From contig VCMS01000028.1 in NCBI GenBank assembly GCA_022539475.1, positions 273,215-337,214 on the forward strand: a stretch of 64,000 bases of DNA. The letters run 5' to 3'. Positions 21,766 through 31,516 of this stretch are shown here, in pieces. A model generated the notes under the pieces. That model was not told where the DNA came from. It searched no databases and saw only the letters and a list, made by a program, of their open reading frames with translations. Numbering within the stretch: the stretch's first letter is position 1; each line of letters begins with the position of its first letter. This DNA comes from Gracilaria domingensis (taxonomy: Eukaryota > Rhodophyta > Florideophyceae > Gracilariales > Gracilariaceae). Made by a program: the position numbers and the translations under genes.

Positions 21766-22307
21766 ATGGCTGCTGGTGAAGCGGAGGCTGAGGCCAGCGC
21801 GTTGGAGGTAGAGAAGCTGAAGCAAGTTCGACGCAGAATCAAGACTGAGGCCAGTGATCTTGTGGATACTGTGCATGCGCTTGAGGCAGAGGTTGCAACC
21901 GTCTCCAAGGAGAACAGCGCCATGAGAGGCGCACTGCAGTCCATGGAGCAGGAGACCATGCAACATAAGGGACTTTCTGAGTGTGTTGCGACTGGAGAAG
22001 GAGCGCAACGCCGCCAATGTGAGAGGTCATGGAGTTGAGCTGGCTCATTTGCGCTCCCAAATCGCCGAGAAGGACGTTGAGATGGAGAAGAGCGCCACTG
22101 AAGCGGAGCGCGTGCACAAGCTCGTCGCGGACTTGGAATCTGCGTGCAAGGCGTTGCAGACAGAGAAGAACGGCTTGGAAGCTCAAGTGTCCAAGAAGAG
22201 TGAGGAGAACGTACAGCTGAACGAGGAGCTGGAAGGCGCAGAATCTAAGGCGGAACAGCTTCGCGCTGACTGTGACGAAGTACAGGCTGAGCTGACTGAA
22301 CGACCTT
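21766..22307 (+). pseudogene. Coiled-coil fragment, cassette copy D
   Basis: Same fragment and frame change (near 21980) as copy A. Confidence 0.6.
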
Positions 22308-22637
22308 GCGACAGCGCATGAGCGCGTCCATGAAGGCGCGCGCCGCGTGCACGGCGGCGGCGGCGCGATGCGGCGTGGCGAACGCGTCGAGGGCCATGCC
22401 GCTGCAGAAGGAGCGCGTGGTGCCGGCGGCGGTGAGCACGACGAGGCGCGTGCTGTCGTCGTCGCTGACGGCCCCTAGCGCGGCGGCGGCGGCGTCGCAC
22501 AGCGCGACGTCGAGCGCGTTGAGCCGGCGCGGGCGGTTGAACGCCAGCTCGACGACGCCCTCGCCGTGCGCGCGGCGCAGCAGCACGTGCGCGTCGTCGC
22601 CGTCGTCGTCGCCGGCGCCGTCGCGCGACTGTCGCAT
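22307..22637 (-). pseudogene. Enoyl-CoA hydratase 5' fragment, cassette copy D
   Basis: Minus-strand crotonase start from ATG 22637, truncated as in copies A and B. Confidence 0.7.
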
Positions 22638-22837
22638 CTTTCGCGCTCGCTCCGCCCGCCGCGACCTGCCTGCGTGCGCGCGCAGCACAACGCTACACCG
22701 CCTCTTCACGCGAACATCCACGTGTGTGTGAAGCACACAGCGCTTTGATAAAAAGCTCGTCGTTCTTCGATTCAACAAAACATGGCTGCCACAACCCAAC
22801 GCCACACGACGTGACTCGCAAGTTCCGAGTCGCAACT

Positions 22838-23644
22838 CGTGAGGCGCCCGAAGGCGGAGCGCTTTCGCAAAGGCGGAGCGCTTTCGGAACAGCGTGAGCA
22901 GCTTCTTCTACGGTGGTACCTCGGGCGCCAATATGCGCCATGCACACGCGCGCGAATCAAGCAAGCTTTCACTGTGTTTGTGTCACCGCACTAGGCGACA
23001 CGATCTCAGCAATTGCGTCCAGCACACATCCACCGCCATCGGCGTTGCACACAGCGTCTTCGCAGCGGCCAAGCACACGCTCGGAGCTATTTTCTTCCCA
23101 GTCGCGCATTTCCCCCCACCATGGCAGGACGCCTGACTCTTTAGTCAATGACTAATGCTGCCGGTAGAAGGCTAACACCATGCATACACGATCGGAAACA
23201 TAGGCCGCGATAGCCAATACTGAATAGCGCTACTCTGCTGGCAGTTGGTGCGGGGGTGTTGTCGAGATCCGAGACAACAAATATCCAAAACACCGGCGTC
23301 CAGTTGGCGCGCAGTGCCGCGTCCACCACTGGAGTCCCACGCATGCAATTGGTTTGTGGGTATGACGCACCAAGCTGCCTGACCCAAGTCTGACTGTTGA
23401 GAGTCGTGGGAGCGCGTGTCTGTGTTGCTTGAGCGCATTACCGCACGCCTGGCGTCCGAATAGAATGAATCCATTTCGTCGCCTCCAACGGAGCCCTTGC
23501 TAACAGAAGCACGAGGATCCCGACCCCGTCGCGACAACCTGAATGCTCATACCTTTCTCGCGCAACCAACCCCTTCCTCTGCACACACTCCCGAGTTAAG
23601 GGACTAGCCGGGCGGAAGCGCTCTTGCCAGAAGCGCCTCGCAGT
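22838..23644 (+). promoter_or_regulatory. Upstream region of NLR copy E
   Basis: No gene seen. Palindrome TTAGTCA-A-TGACTAA at 23141-23155 and the 17-bp direct repeat from about 22851. Confidence 0.45.
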
Positions 23645-26026
23645 ATGCCGCGCAACGCATCCTCCTCGCAGTCACCTCCATATCGCATCTTCCTCAGCCA
23701 TGCTGGCGAAGACAAGGAAACGATAGCCCGTCCACTGTATCACGGCCTTCGTCGCCATGGCCTTTCGGTGTTCCTAGATGAAGAGTCTTTCCGTCTTGGC
23801 GATGATTGCCCAAAGGAGATGGATGACGCATTGAAAACCGCTCCGATTGGCATCTTCATATTGAGTCCGGAGTTTGTTGCCAAGTTTTGGCCAATGCGTG
23901 AGCTTTTGACATTTGTCCGACGCTATGAAAGCGCCATCGAGGCCAACGAGACTCCGCCATTGCTTATATCTGTATTCTATCGTTTTACCACACACGAGTG
24001 CCGCGATTCGAACATCTTCCACAAATACGGAAATGTGTTCAATGAGCGCGGGCTTTTCAAACGTGCAGCAGACGGTGTTATCTCGCTCAAAGATATCCTA
24101 CACGCCTTGGACGTAGCCGCCAAACTGTGGAGTATCAGGAACGACTCCAACGCAGACAACTCCACCCGCCCGGGGATGACGCTCAACCGAGAATCTTTTG
24201 TTGAAAGGGCGTTGGAACAGATTTTGGAACACCTTGGAATTGAGAGACGTAATGCTGTGAATGAACGACATGCTCGCGATGGTTCTCAACGTGAACAGCG
24301 AGATGTGTATAAGAGGAGCAAGAATGTGCCACCAAACCCACCCAGATTGACTCTGAATTACGACGATCTCTCAACATGTGAAGGAAAACTGAAGAAAGTG
24401 GTGTTGAGTGAGACTGGGAGTCGAATTGTTGCTGTAATAGCGACCGGAGCAGGTGGGGTTGGCAAAACGTGCGCCTTGAGAGGACTTGCTGAAGACAATG
24501 AGGTCAGTGAGGCGTTTCCCGGAGGGATTCTGTACATTCAGCTCCGAAATGATGCGAAAACGTCTGATGCGATACACGGAGTCGCAAACATTGTCGATCG
24601 CACTGGTGGTTCAGCATTAGGAAGAGGCATCAAGGCGGCGAATAGTATCAAAGAAGCATGTGATGAGGCTTCCAAATGGTTTGAGCCGCAAACATGCCTG
24701 TTTTTGGTAGATGATATCTGGCAGGGTAACGGTATCGACTCCAATGTGTTATCAACTCTTGGGCTCATGGTGAACACGGACAGCCGAATGGTGTACACAA
24801 CCAGAGACGACCATTTTCTTAGCCGAGCTAACAAAGTAATTGAGTTCAAAGAAAAGGAACCGTTTAGCGAATTATCACGGCAAATGTTGATGAATCATGC
24901 AGGCTTTGGAAAGGATACTGAGCTGGACGGTAAGAACATGGAAGCGTTTAAATACTTTCTCACACTGTGCCAAGGACTTCCGCTTGGGTTTGGAATTGTG
25001 GGTAGTTCTGTATTGAGTTATTCACGATATTGCCAGAGCAAACAAGCGGCATGGTCAGAGTTCCACAACCACATTTTGTCGAAACGAAAAGATTTGATGA
25101 ATACCGAGGCCGTGGAGTATGGCAAACTGCCGAAGATTGTAGATCTCTCTCTTGAAGTACTGCAGAAGAGGAATGTGAATGGAAAGTTTGAGCAGTGGTT
25201 CCGGGCGTTGTGTGTTGTTCAGAAACAGCAAACTGTTTCAGCTGAGATGCTTTGGAGGCTTTGGAGCTTGAAAACATTAGAAGAAACTGAATCAGTGGTA
25301 GAATGGTTTGCTGGTGCATCCATTGTTCAAATGACGAGAAAGAATGGTTCCGTGTTCGTTACGTTGCACGACTTGATCCTATATATCGCCGCTAGCAGAG
25401 CGGCAGAGAAGAAGGAAACGCATATGTCTTTTCGGACACTCCTTCACAACTATGTTTCATGTGCTCGACGAAAGAAGTTGACTCACAAAATGACACCTAT
25501 ACCCAAAGCCGAGAGTGATGTTGAAGAGAACGTCGCAGATGGAGCGATCGAGCAAAGAAACGCAAGTTTAGAGTTGTGCCTTGCTTGGTGGGATGCTGAA
25601 GATGATGGGTACATACACAACAACGTGTGCAGAATCCTTCGCCATGCTGGATATGTTGACGAGCTACTGTGGTTGCTGTCGCAACCACAATGGGTGATAC
25701 AGCGACTGGTGAAAGACGGCTTTTACAATATCGAACAAGACCTGGAACACGGAAAAGCGGTGTGCAACGACAACGTTTGTCAACATGCCGATCGTAAGGA
25801 GCATCTTGAAATGATCGTAAGGGCTGCTAGGCTGAGCGCTGTGTTTGTGAACAACAACTGCTGCAAAGAAGAGGGGTGGTTCCAGATGCACGGGCGGTTG
25901 CTGTGGCACGCCACGCAGAGTGAACTGACGAGCGAATTCGTGAAGAAGATGGAAAGGGAAGCTCCGAGACCATGGCTAAAAGCGTGTTCTTATAAACTGT
26001 TGAGGCAAGCGGGCGACTCCGCATAG
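23645..26026 (+). CDS. TIR-NB-ARC NLR-like protein, copy E (diverged C-terminal part)
   Basis: 793 residues from ATG 23645. The TIR and NB-ARC parts match copy C (Asp in Walker B), apart from Val-to-Ala in the ERALEQIL stretch. From 25247 to about 25800 there are many substitutions, mostly conservative at protein level: VVEWFAGASIVQ, VFVTLHDLILYIAASRAAEKK, HAGYVDELLW. This suggests an older allele kept under selection. From about 25800 the sequence again equals the other copies. The gene ends at the same UAG (26024-26026), in frame with the WD40 sequence. Confidence 0.9.
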   Translation: MPRNASSSQSPPYRIFLSHAGEDKETIARPLYHGLRRHGLSVFLDEESFRLGDDCPKEMDDALKTAPIGIFILSPEFVAKFWPMRELLTFVRRYESAIEANETPPLLISVFYRFTTHECRDSNIFHKYGNVFNERGLFKRAADGVISLKDILHALDVAAKLWSIRNDSNADNSTRPGMTLNRESFVERALEQILEHLGIERRNAVNERHARDGSQREQRDVYKRSKNVPPNPPRLTLNYDDLSTCEGKLKKVVLSETGSRIVAVIATGAGGVGKTCALRGLAEDNEVSEAFPGGILYIQLRNDAKTSDAIHGVANIVDRTGGSALGRGIKAANSIKEACDEASKWFEPQTCLFLVDDIWQGNGIDSNVLSTLGLMVNTDSRMVYTTRDDHFLSRANKVIEFKEKEPFSELSRQMLMNHAGFGKDTELDGKNMEAFKYFLTLCQGLPLGFGIVGSSVLSYSRYCQSKQAAWSEFHNHILSKRKDLMNTEAVEYGKLPKIVDLSLEVLQKRNVNGKFEQWFRALCVVQKQQTVSAEMLWRLWSLKTLEETESVVEWFAGASIVQMTRKNGSVFVTLHDLILYIAASRAAEKKETHMSFRTLLHNYVSCARRKKLTHKMTPIPKAESDVEENVADGAIEQRNASLELCLAWWDAEDDGYIHNNVCRILRHAGYVDELLWLLSQPQWVIQRLVKDGFYNIEQDLEHGKAVCNDNVCQHADRKEHLEMIVRAARLSAVFVNNNCCKEEGWFQMHGRLLWHATQSELTSEFVKKMEREAPRPWLKACSYKLLRQAGDSA

Positions 26027-26059
26027 GCAGTTGTTCGAGGCGCAGGAGAAGTGCTATGC

Positions 26060-28745
26060 ATGCGTGAGGAGGACGACGAGATCTGGATTTTGTGGTCCGC
26101 ACCAAAGATGCTGCGCGTGGGTAGGTTTCACCGAATCGTGTGTACTCTCAAAGAGGTACGACTGCAAGGAGAACACGATGATCATCATGTCGAAAGCGCT
26201 TCGTTCTCCTGTGCCGGGCGAAGCGTCGTGACTGCTCACTCAAATGGATGCATTCGTGTGTGGGACAGGGAAACGAGAGCGTTGAAGCGATGTGTGGAGC
26301 ACAACTGCGAAAACCACGAGCGATTTGTTGCGTTTTGCGCGGAAGGCACACGAGTTGCGTGCAAAACGACGAATCACTCCATTCGACTGTTTGACACGCT
26401 GAGCGGCGCAGCAGTCGGGCAGCCGCTCAAAGGTCACACGGGCATGGTGACTTGCGTAGCAATGAGCGCGGATGGCACGCGCATCGTGTCAGGGTCGAAG
26501 GACTTTTCGGTGCGTGTGTGGAACGCTCACAGCGTCGACGGCGAGGGGCAGTTGCTCAGAAATCACGTGTACCCTTGGTTCTCGGTGAGCTGCGTGGCAG
26601 TGAGCGCGGATGGCACGCGCATCGTGTCGGGGTTGGACGAGGGCCGGGTGTGTCTGTGGGACGCTCGCAGCGGCAACGCCGTTTGCCAGCCGCTCAGAGG
26701 TCACGAAATGGGCGGAGGCGGGGTGAGCTGCGTGGCAGTGAGCGCGGACGGCACGCGCATTGTGGTGGGGATGGGGTCCGGCAAGTTGCTTATGTTGGAC
26801 GCTCACAGCGGCAACGCCGTGTGGCAGGCGCTCGAAGGCCACCTGACCCGCGTGAGCTGCGTGGCAATGAGCGCGGACGGCACGCGCATCATGTCGGGGT
26901 CGTGGGACGAGACGATGTGTATGTGGGGTGTGTGGGACACGCAGCGCGTGCGGCCGGGTCGGGTTCGCGCCCTTTTTTTTTTGACGCTTTGCTGTACGAT
27001 TATCTTGTGTGATTTTGTTCTTTGGATGCTATCTTCCCTCTCGACCGCTGGACTGCCTTTGTCCCTCCGACGAACAACAGCGAAGGGTGTTTCAAAAGAT
27101 ACATAGGCCAGTTTCTCCACAAGGCTGGCGTAGAGCATGCTTGCCTTTCAGCAAAGGCGGACTCGGACTTTCGAGCGCTTCCTGGATACTCAGAGCGGCA
27201 TTCGTGTCCTCGTTCATGGCAGCATGGGCTCTCATAAATTCAGAGATCCAGCGCGCGCTGCAACCGTATGGAGTCACGCCATCACACTACGTCAGACTGG
27301 CGCAAATTACCAATGTAGTGAAACAAGCCTACTCACTGCCTTCCGAGTTCACGTTTGACTCTTTGTCGGCGAGAGCGAATGAGCGCGGTTTCATCGCCAA
27401 ACTGCAACACTCATACACTGATGCAATCGTCGAGCAGATTGCAAAACTCGAATCACCGCCGCAGACAGAGACGTTTCCCAACCGACTGCGCCGCGCGCGT
27501 CTAAAGTCGGTGTCTACGACCGAGGCTAACCTGTGCTTCACTTCCTTCACCCATCCAACACGAAACCCCTCTCCCCCGCCTGAGATATTCAAAACGATGA
27601 TCGACCTCAGGCTCGGAGAAAGATTATTTTCCAGAGCTCCATGTCCCATGTGTGCGCACTCAAACATTGCCTCCGTTCCACAACTCGACGCTCTCGGGTA
27701 CCACGCCATGGTTTGTCCAATTGGCGTCGGCTCCACCCGCCGACATAATGCACTTCGGGACGCTTTCTATACGTTTCTGAGACGCCCTCCGCTTTGTTTG
27801 CACGTCACACGGGAATGGCCTTTTCCATCGCAGCAGCACCTCCCCGAAAGCCAGCAATGGCGTCTAGATCTTGTCATCGACGACATGCGATTCAGTCCAA
27901 AGCCTTGTGGCGTCGATGTTACTGTTGTAAGCCCCAGCAGCAGAAACTTTGCGCTGGCGGCATCACGTACAGCAGGAGCGGCGGCTTCGAAGGCGGAAGC
28001 TGCCAAATGCGCAAAGTATTCAGCGCTGTGTACGACGAACAACGTCGAGCTCGCGCCGTTCGCGTTTGATGTCCACGGCGGTCTGGGAGAGTCAGCGAAA
28101 CAATTCGCCCACCGTATCGCCGAATATGTCAGCGGCGTTCGCGGCACAAATCCTATCACCGAATATCACACGTTCATACTCAGCTTGGAGAGAACGGTGC
28201 TCCAGTTCACTGCAGCGGCCGTCAACCGACGACGCCTAACGACTGACACTGCGTTTTACGGCGTGTCCACTTAGTGCAACGTGTTCTTAAATCTCATAAA
28301 TAAAGGTTTCGTTCGTTCGTTGTCCCTCCTGGTCTCGTTGCTAGTGGTGTGGTTCTCACTCGAAAACTTGTGGGTTCCTTATTCAGATTCGGTATTTTAC
28401 AACCTGATGACGTTCATTGGGGTGCTCAGATCACTCACCTGGCGGACACCTCGTTTATTTGTAGATGGTGTTTTCGGTGTTTACCTACTAACCTTGCTAT
28501 ATCTCCTCCGGACCACCCTTCTTGCTTTGCACCTGCCTGGGACCTTCATCATCATGACAAGCATGGTCCCTCTGGCGGGCATCGTACCAATAATCTGGAT
28601 CTTTTCTGCCAAACCAGTGAAGGTGAGCGACCACACCGACGACGGCTCCGGCGTGGTGCTTGGCACCTGCGAAATGCCCCTTGGACATGTGCGCCGCGAC
28701 TTGTTTGTTGATTTCAATTTCCGCTCGTACCGCATTATACGCTGA
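26060..28745 (+). pseudogene. WD40-repeat gene copy E, split by a retroelement
   Basis: The 5' part (26060-27068) encodes WD40 blades that are closer to canonical than in copies A-D (SCVAVSADGTRIVSG, RVCLWDARSGNAVCQP) and then the start of a hydrophobic segment. The 3' part (28330-28745) encodes further membrane segments and the conserved tail KVSDHTDDGSGVVLGTCE ... RIIR. The two parts are separated by a retroelement flanked by the 10-bp repeat TTGTCCCTCC. Leaving out the element and one repeat copy joins them in the same frame, with 474 codons plus stop from the ATG. As found, the frame ends inside the element at 27106, so the product would lack the tail. Confidence 0.85.
27069..28319 (+). 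mobile_element. 5'-truncated non-LTR retrotransposon (3' end of ORF2)
   Basis: The 1,251-bp insert keeps the last part of a LINE-type ORF2, open to a TAG at 28272-28274. It begins near the end of the reverse transcriptase (LPFSKGGLGLSSA). Next comes a Cys/His cluster (CPMC ... GYHAMVC), then a restriction-endonuclease-like region with RLDLVI and GVDVTVVSP. This fits elements that cut with a REL endonuclease rather than an APE. The 3' end has AATAAA-like sequence and a short TTCG run. Ten-base direct repeats (TTGTCCCTCC at 27059-27068 and 28320-28329) flank it, as expected for target-primed reverse transcription. The catalytic RT motifs are absent, so this copy cannot move by itself. Confidence 0.88.
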
Positions 28746-28835
28746 CCGCGTATTTGGTACGCGTCACATGCATTAACCGTCGTTAATCAGTAGCAATCAC
28801 CTCTGACATATGATTGAGAGCGTTAAACTATGTCT

Positions 28836-29672
28836 CTAAGCTCTACTACATGACGCATGTTTTGTCTGCGAAGCGCAAGTGTTGTGAAATGGCGTTTGCA
28901 TCAGCTTCGCGATGTCCGGCGGTAGCATCGACAGCGGTGTCTTGCCTTCGTTGTCCTTCCTGAGCGGATCGGCGCCGGCGCGCCATAGCGCAAGCAACAC
29001 AGGTTCACAGAAGACGCCCCCGTTGCTTACTAGGCACACAGCGCAGTGAAGAGCGGTTCTCCCCAAACAATTTGCAATGCGGACGTCCGCCCCGCGCGAA
29101 AGCAACGCTTCCACCATTGCGATGTGTCCGTCCGTGGCAGCGCTGTGTAAAGGAGAGCAGCCTTCTCCGTCCGTACAGTTGACGGAGGCACCGTGCGCCA
29201 GCAGTTGCTCGGCAACGGCCACACTGCCAGAACAGGCGGCATCGTGAAGCGCGGTGGCACCATACTCATCCCTATGGTGCACATTGGCGCCCTGCGCCAG
29301 CAGCGCGAGCACAGTGGCAACATGTCCGGCATAGGCGGCCACGTTGAGAGCAGATCTGTACGATTCTCCGACGCTGTTGGCTTCTGCGCCGCGCTTCAGC
29401 AAGCTCTCGACGACGTTGACGTGGCCCGACGCCGCTGCAGCGTGCAGCGCCATGTCGCCGTCTGCGTTCACCTGGTGCAGGTCGGCGCCGCGCGCCAGCA
29501 GCTCGTGCACGACGGCGAGGTGCCCGCTGGCGGCGGCAAGGTGCCAAGCAGAGGTCCCGTACGCATCTGTGGCGTGTATGTTGGTGGCGCGCGATAGCAG
29601 CGCGACGACGTGCTGCTCATCGCCGCGCGAAGCGGCGTCACAGAGAGCGCGACTTTTGCGGTCGCCGCGCAT
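28836..29672 (-). CDS. Ankyrin-repeat protein
   Basis: 278 residues from ATG 29672. About seven ankyrin repeats run through almost the whole protein, with typical cores such as TALHDAACSGSVAVAEQLLAHG and SPLHSAATDGHIAMVEALL. They are followed by a short tail (KTPLSMLPPDIAKLM). There is no other domain, signal peptide or membrane segment, so it is probably a cytosolic or nuclear adaptor; the partner cannot be told. It is divergent from the Nudix gene, with about 300 bp between the two starts. The C-terminal residues are Cys/Ser/Lys-rich. Confidence 0.85.
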   Translation of the reverse strand: MRGDRKSRALCDAASRGDEQHVVALLSRATNIHATDAYGTSAWHLAAASGHLAVVHELLARGADLHQVNADGDMALHAAAASGHVNVVESLLKRGAEANSVGESYRSALNVAAYAGHVATVLALLAQGANVHHRDEYGATALHDAACSGSVAVAEQLLAHGASVNCTDGEGCSPLHSAATDGHIAMVEALLSRGADVRIANCLGRTALHCAVCLVSNGGVFCEPVLLALWRAGADPLRKDNEGKTPLSMLPPDIAKLMQTPFHNTCASQTKHASCSRA

Positions 29673-29976
29673 GTGTGCCGTCGGCCACTCGCGAGCACGG
29701 CGCCCGGTGGCGCCTCCGCCCCGGCGCGACGCGGGCGCAGCGCGCGAAGGAAGAAGCTGAGCTTTGCGGACTCCCCACTTCAGAGTCTGCAGACTCTTGC
29801 ATCTTGAGTCTGCAGACTCTTGAAGTGCTGAGCAGAGCTGCCGCTCGCAGAAGCGCGCGCTGACAGTTGCTTACATATACAATCATTTCGCGACGTCGAC
29901 AGAAGAGGACATCGATGCTCCTCGGCTGGTGGATTCCGGTGGCGCTCGGGAGCATCCCGCGCAGAGGACGCGGGAG
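29673..29976. promoter_or_regulatory. Divergent promoter region with paired palindromes
   Basis: Lies between the divergent ankyrin and Nudix genes. Two copies of the palindrome GAGTCTGCAGACTC (extended to AGAGTCTGCAGACTCT in the first) sit at 29782-29797 and 29805-29820. The pair can also fold on itself as a larger hairpin. Homology to the array cassettes begins at 29830, ten bases beyond. Confidence 0.5.
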
Positions 29977-30711
29977 ATGAGCGCCATGCTCGCGTTCGGC
30001 GCAGTCGCCGCCGGCTCGCTGCTGCGCCGCGGCGCGTCTGCGCGCGCGCGCGCGCTGTGCACGCCGCGCGCGAGCGGCGGAAGCAGCGGCAACGGCGACG
30101 GAAGCGGCGATGAGGATGCGGCGGCGGCGGCGGCGCCAAACAAGTTCCAAATCGTGCGCCACGAGCGCATCTTCCAGCGCTACCAGACCATCTTCCAGCG
30201 CGACGTGCGCTTCCCGACGGGGCGCACCGTGTCGTACGACGTGCTGGGCAACGCGCGCAGCGACTACAAGTCGGTGTTCGTGTTCCCGTTCGACTCGAAG
30301 CGCCGCCGCGTCACGCTGCTGCGCGAGTACCTGCCGGGGCGCAACGCGGAGGGGCTGTCGTTCGTGGCGGGCATGTTCGAGGCCGACAAGCACGGCGACA
30401 TCCGCGCCGCCGCGCGCGCAGAGCTGAGCGAGGAGGCGCGCCTCACGGGCGGGCGGCTCATCGCGCTGGCGGAGCGCGTGGCGGCCGACAAGTACAGCCT
30501 CAACGAGTACTTCTTCTTCCTGGCGGTGGACTGCGCGCCGGACGGCGCGCCGGCGCGGCGCGACGACGAGGAGTGGATCAGCGACGTGTTCGACGTGCGG
30601 CTGGAGCGCGTGCGCGCGCTGGTGGCGGACGGGCTGCTCAACACGCCCAACTCGCTGCTGGCCATGCTGGCGCTGCAGCGCCTCGCCGAGATGGGCTTCG
30701 GCTCGTCGTGA
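29977..30711 (+). CDS. Nudix hydrolase (intact; resembles donor of array fragments)
   Basis: 244 residues from ATG 29977; a second ATG lies three codons on. The N-terminus is Arg/Ala-rich without acidic residues (LRRGASARARAL), like a mitochondrial or plastid targeting peptide. The domain (IVRHERIFQRYQTIFQRDVRFPTG, VSYDVLG, VTLLREYLPGRN) resembles plant-type Nudix proteins. The Nudix-box region reads AGMFEADKHGDIRAAARAELSEEARL: the E-L-x-E-E core is there, but the first Glu and the final Gly of the consensus are not, so the substrate and even the activity are uncertain. The C-terminal half (EYFFFLAVDCAPD, DEEWISDVFDV) is missing from the array fragments. Very GC-rich. Confidence 0.85.
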   Translation: MSAMLAFGAVAAGSLLRRGASARARALCTPRASGGSSGNGDGSGDEDAAAAAAPNKFQIVRHERIFQRYQTIFQRDVRFPTGRTVSYDVLGNARSDYKSVFVFPFDSKRRRVTLLREYLPGRNAEGLSFVAGMFEADKHGDIRAAARAELSEEARLTGGRLIALAERVAADKYSLNEYFFFLAVDCAPDGAPARRDDEEWISDVFDVRLERVRALVADGLLNTPNSLLAMLALQRLAEMGFGSS

Positions 30712-31130
30712 CGGCGCGCGGCTGTGCGCCGCACGTCGCGCGGCGCGGATGGCGGCTGCGCGCCGGCCGTCGCCGCCGCCGCCGCGTGCGCCGCCGGCGT
30801 CGTCTCGCCGCGCGCGTCGCGCGCCCGCGTCATGTAAACAAACTGCGCTCTTTCGCCGCGTCACGCTGTGACGCGGCCGCGCCCAGCTGGCACAGCGCGC
30901 GCGCGCTGGCGCCGCGCGCGCGCGCCCATTGGCCGTTCCGCGCGCGCGGGACGCCGCGCGATGCAGCCGCGTCACGCCTGGCGCTGGCGCGCGCCGCGCG
31001 CGTGATCTGCGCGCGTGGCCGCATCGCCCGCGCTCTCGCCGCCGCGCGCCGCCGCAGCTCTACTTAAACGCGCGTCGCGCGCGCCGGACGCCCGCGCTCG
31101 CGCCGCCGCCGCTCGTCGCGCGCTCTCGAC
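30712..31130 (+). promoter_or_regulatory. GC-rich upstream region of argininosuccinate synthase
   Basis: About 420 bp of extremely GC-rich sequence with many GCGC runs between the Nudix stop and the ASS start. Long open frames on both strands here are composition artefacts. No clear TATA box. Confidence 0.4.
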
Positions 31131-31484
31131 ATGGCGCAGAAACGCGTGGTGCTTGCCTACTCGGGCGGCTTGGACACCTCCATCATCCTCAAGTGGCTGC
31201 AGGACGAGGGCTACACCGTGCTGTGCTACATTGCTGACGTCGGCCAGGACGATGACTTCGAGGCCGCGCGCGAGAAGGCGCTGCGCCTGGGCGCCGAGAA
31301 GGTGTTCATCGAGGACCTCAAGACCGAGTTCATCACCGACTTCATCTTCCCGGCCGTGCAGGCCAACGCCATCTACGAGAACCGCTACATGCTCGGCACC
31401 AGCCTGGCGCGCCCCTGCATCGCGCGCCGCCAGGTGCAGATCGCGTTGAGGGAGAACGCCCAGTACGTGTCGCACGGCGCCACG

Positions 31485-31516
<32 letters not shown>

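Larger units (their letters stand above)
1..26440 (+). repeat. Direct tandem array, 6,236-bp unit (TIR-NB-ARC / WD40 / fragment cassette)
   Basis: The NLR stop codon recurs at 1107, 7343, 13579, 19789 and 26026, giving spacings of 6236, 6236, 6210 and 6237 bp. Units 1 (1108-7343) and 2 (7344-13579) differ by only a handful of substitutions across coding and noncoding sequence, for example at 2482/8718, 4829/11065 and 6027/12263. Unit 3 (13580-19789) is the same sequence with dozens of one-base indels. Unit 4 (19790-26026) is clean until about 25247, where the 3' part of the NLR diverges. Identity returns from about 25800 to 26440 and is then lost in the WD40 repeats. The array extends beyond the left edge of the window. 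Such identity implies recent amplification or continuing homogenisation. Confidence 0.97.

Noticed and set aside
1-26440. CRISPR array, rDNA or viral concatemer as the nature of the tandem repeat
   Set aside because: The unit is 6.2 kb with host-type protein genes, and no rRNA, no short regular spacers and no viral structural or replication genes.
27009-28274. The 421-codon frame from 27009 as a complete host gene
   Set aside because: Its first 20 codons lie in the interrupted WD40 gene, the start is not a supported ATG context, and the rest is the 3' end of a LINE ORF2 bounded by target-site duplications.
29638-30975. A 445-codon minus-strand frame opposite the Nudix gene, and similar frames at 2510-3334 and its repeats
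   Set aside because: It is the mirror of GC-rich coding sequence (Arg/Ala/His-rich, no domain), with no ATG of its own context. Composition artefact.
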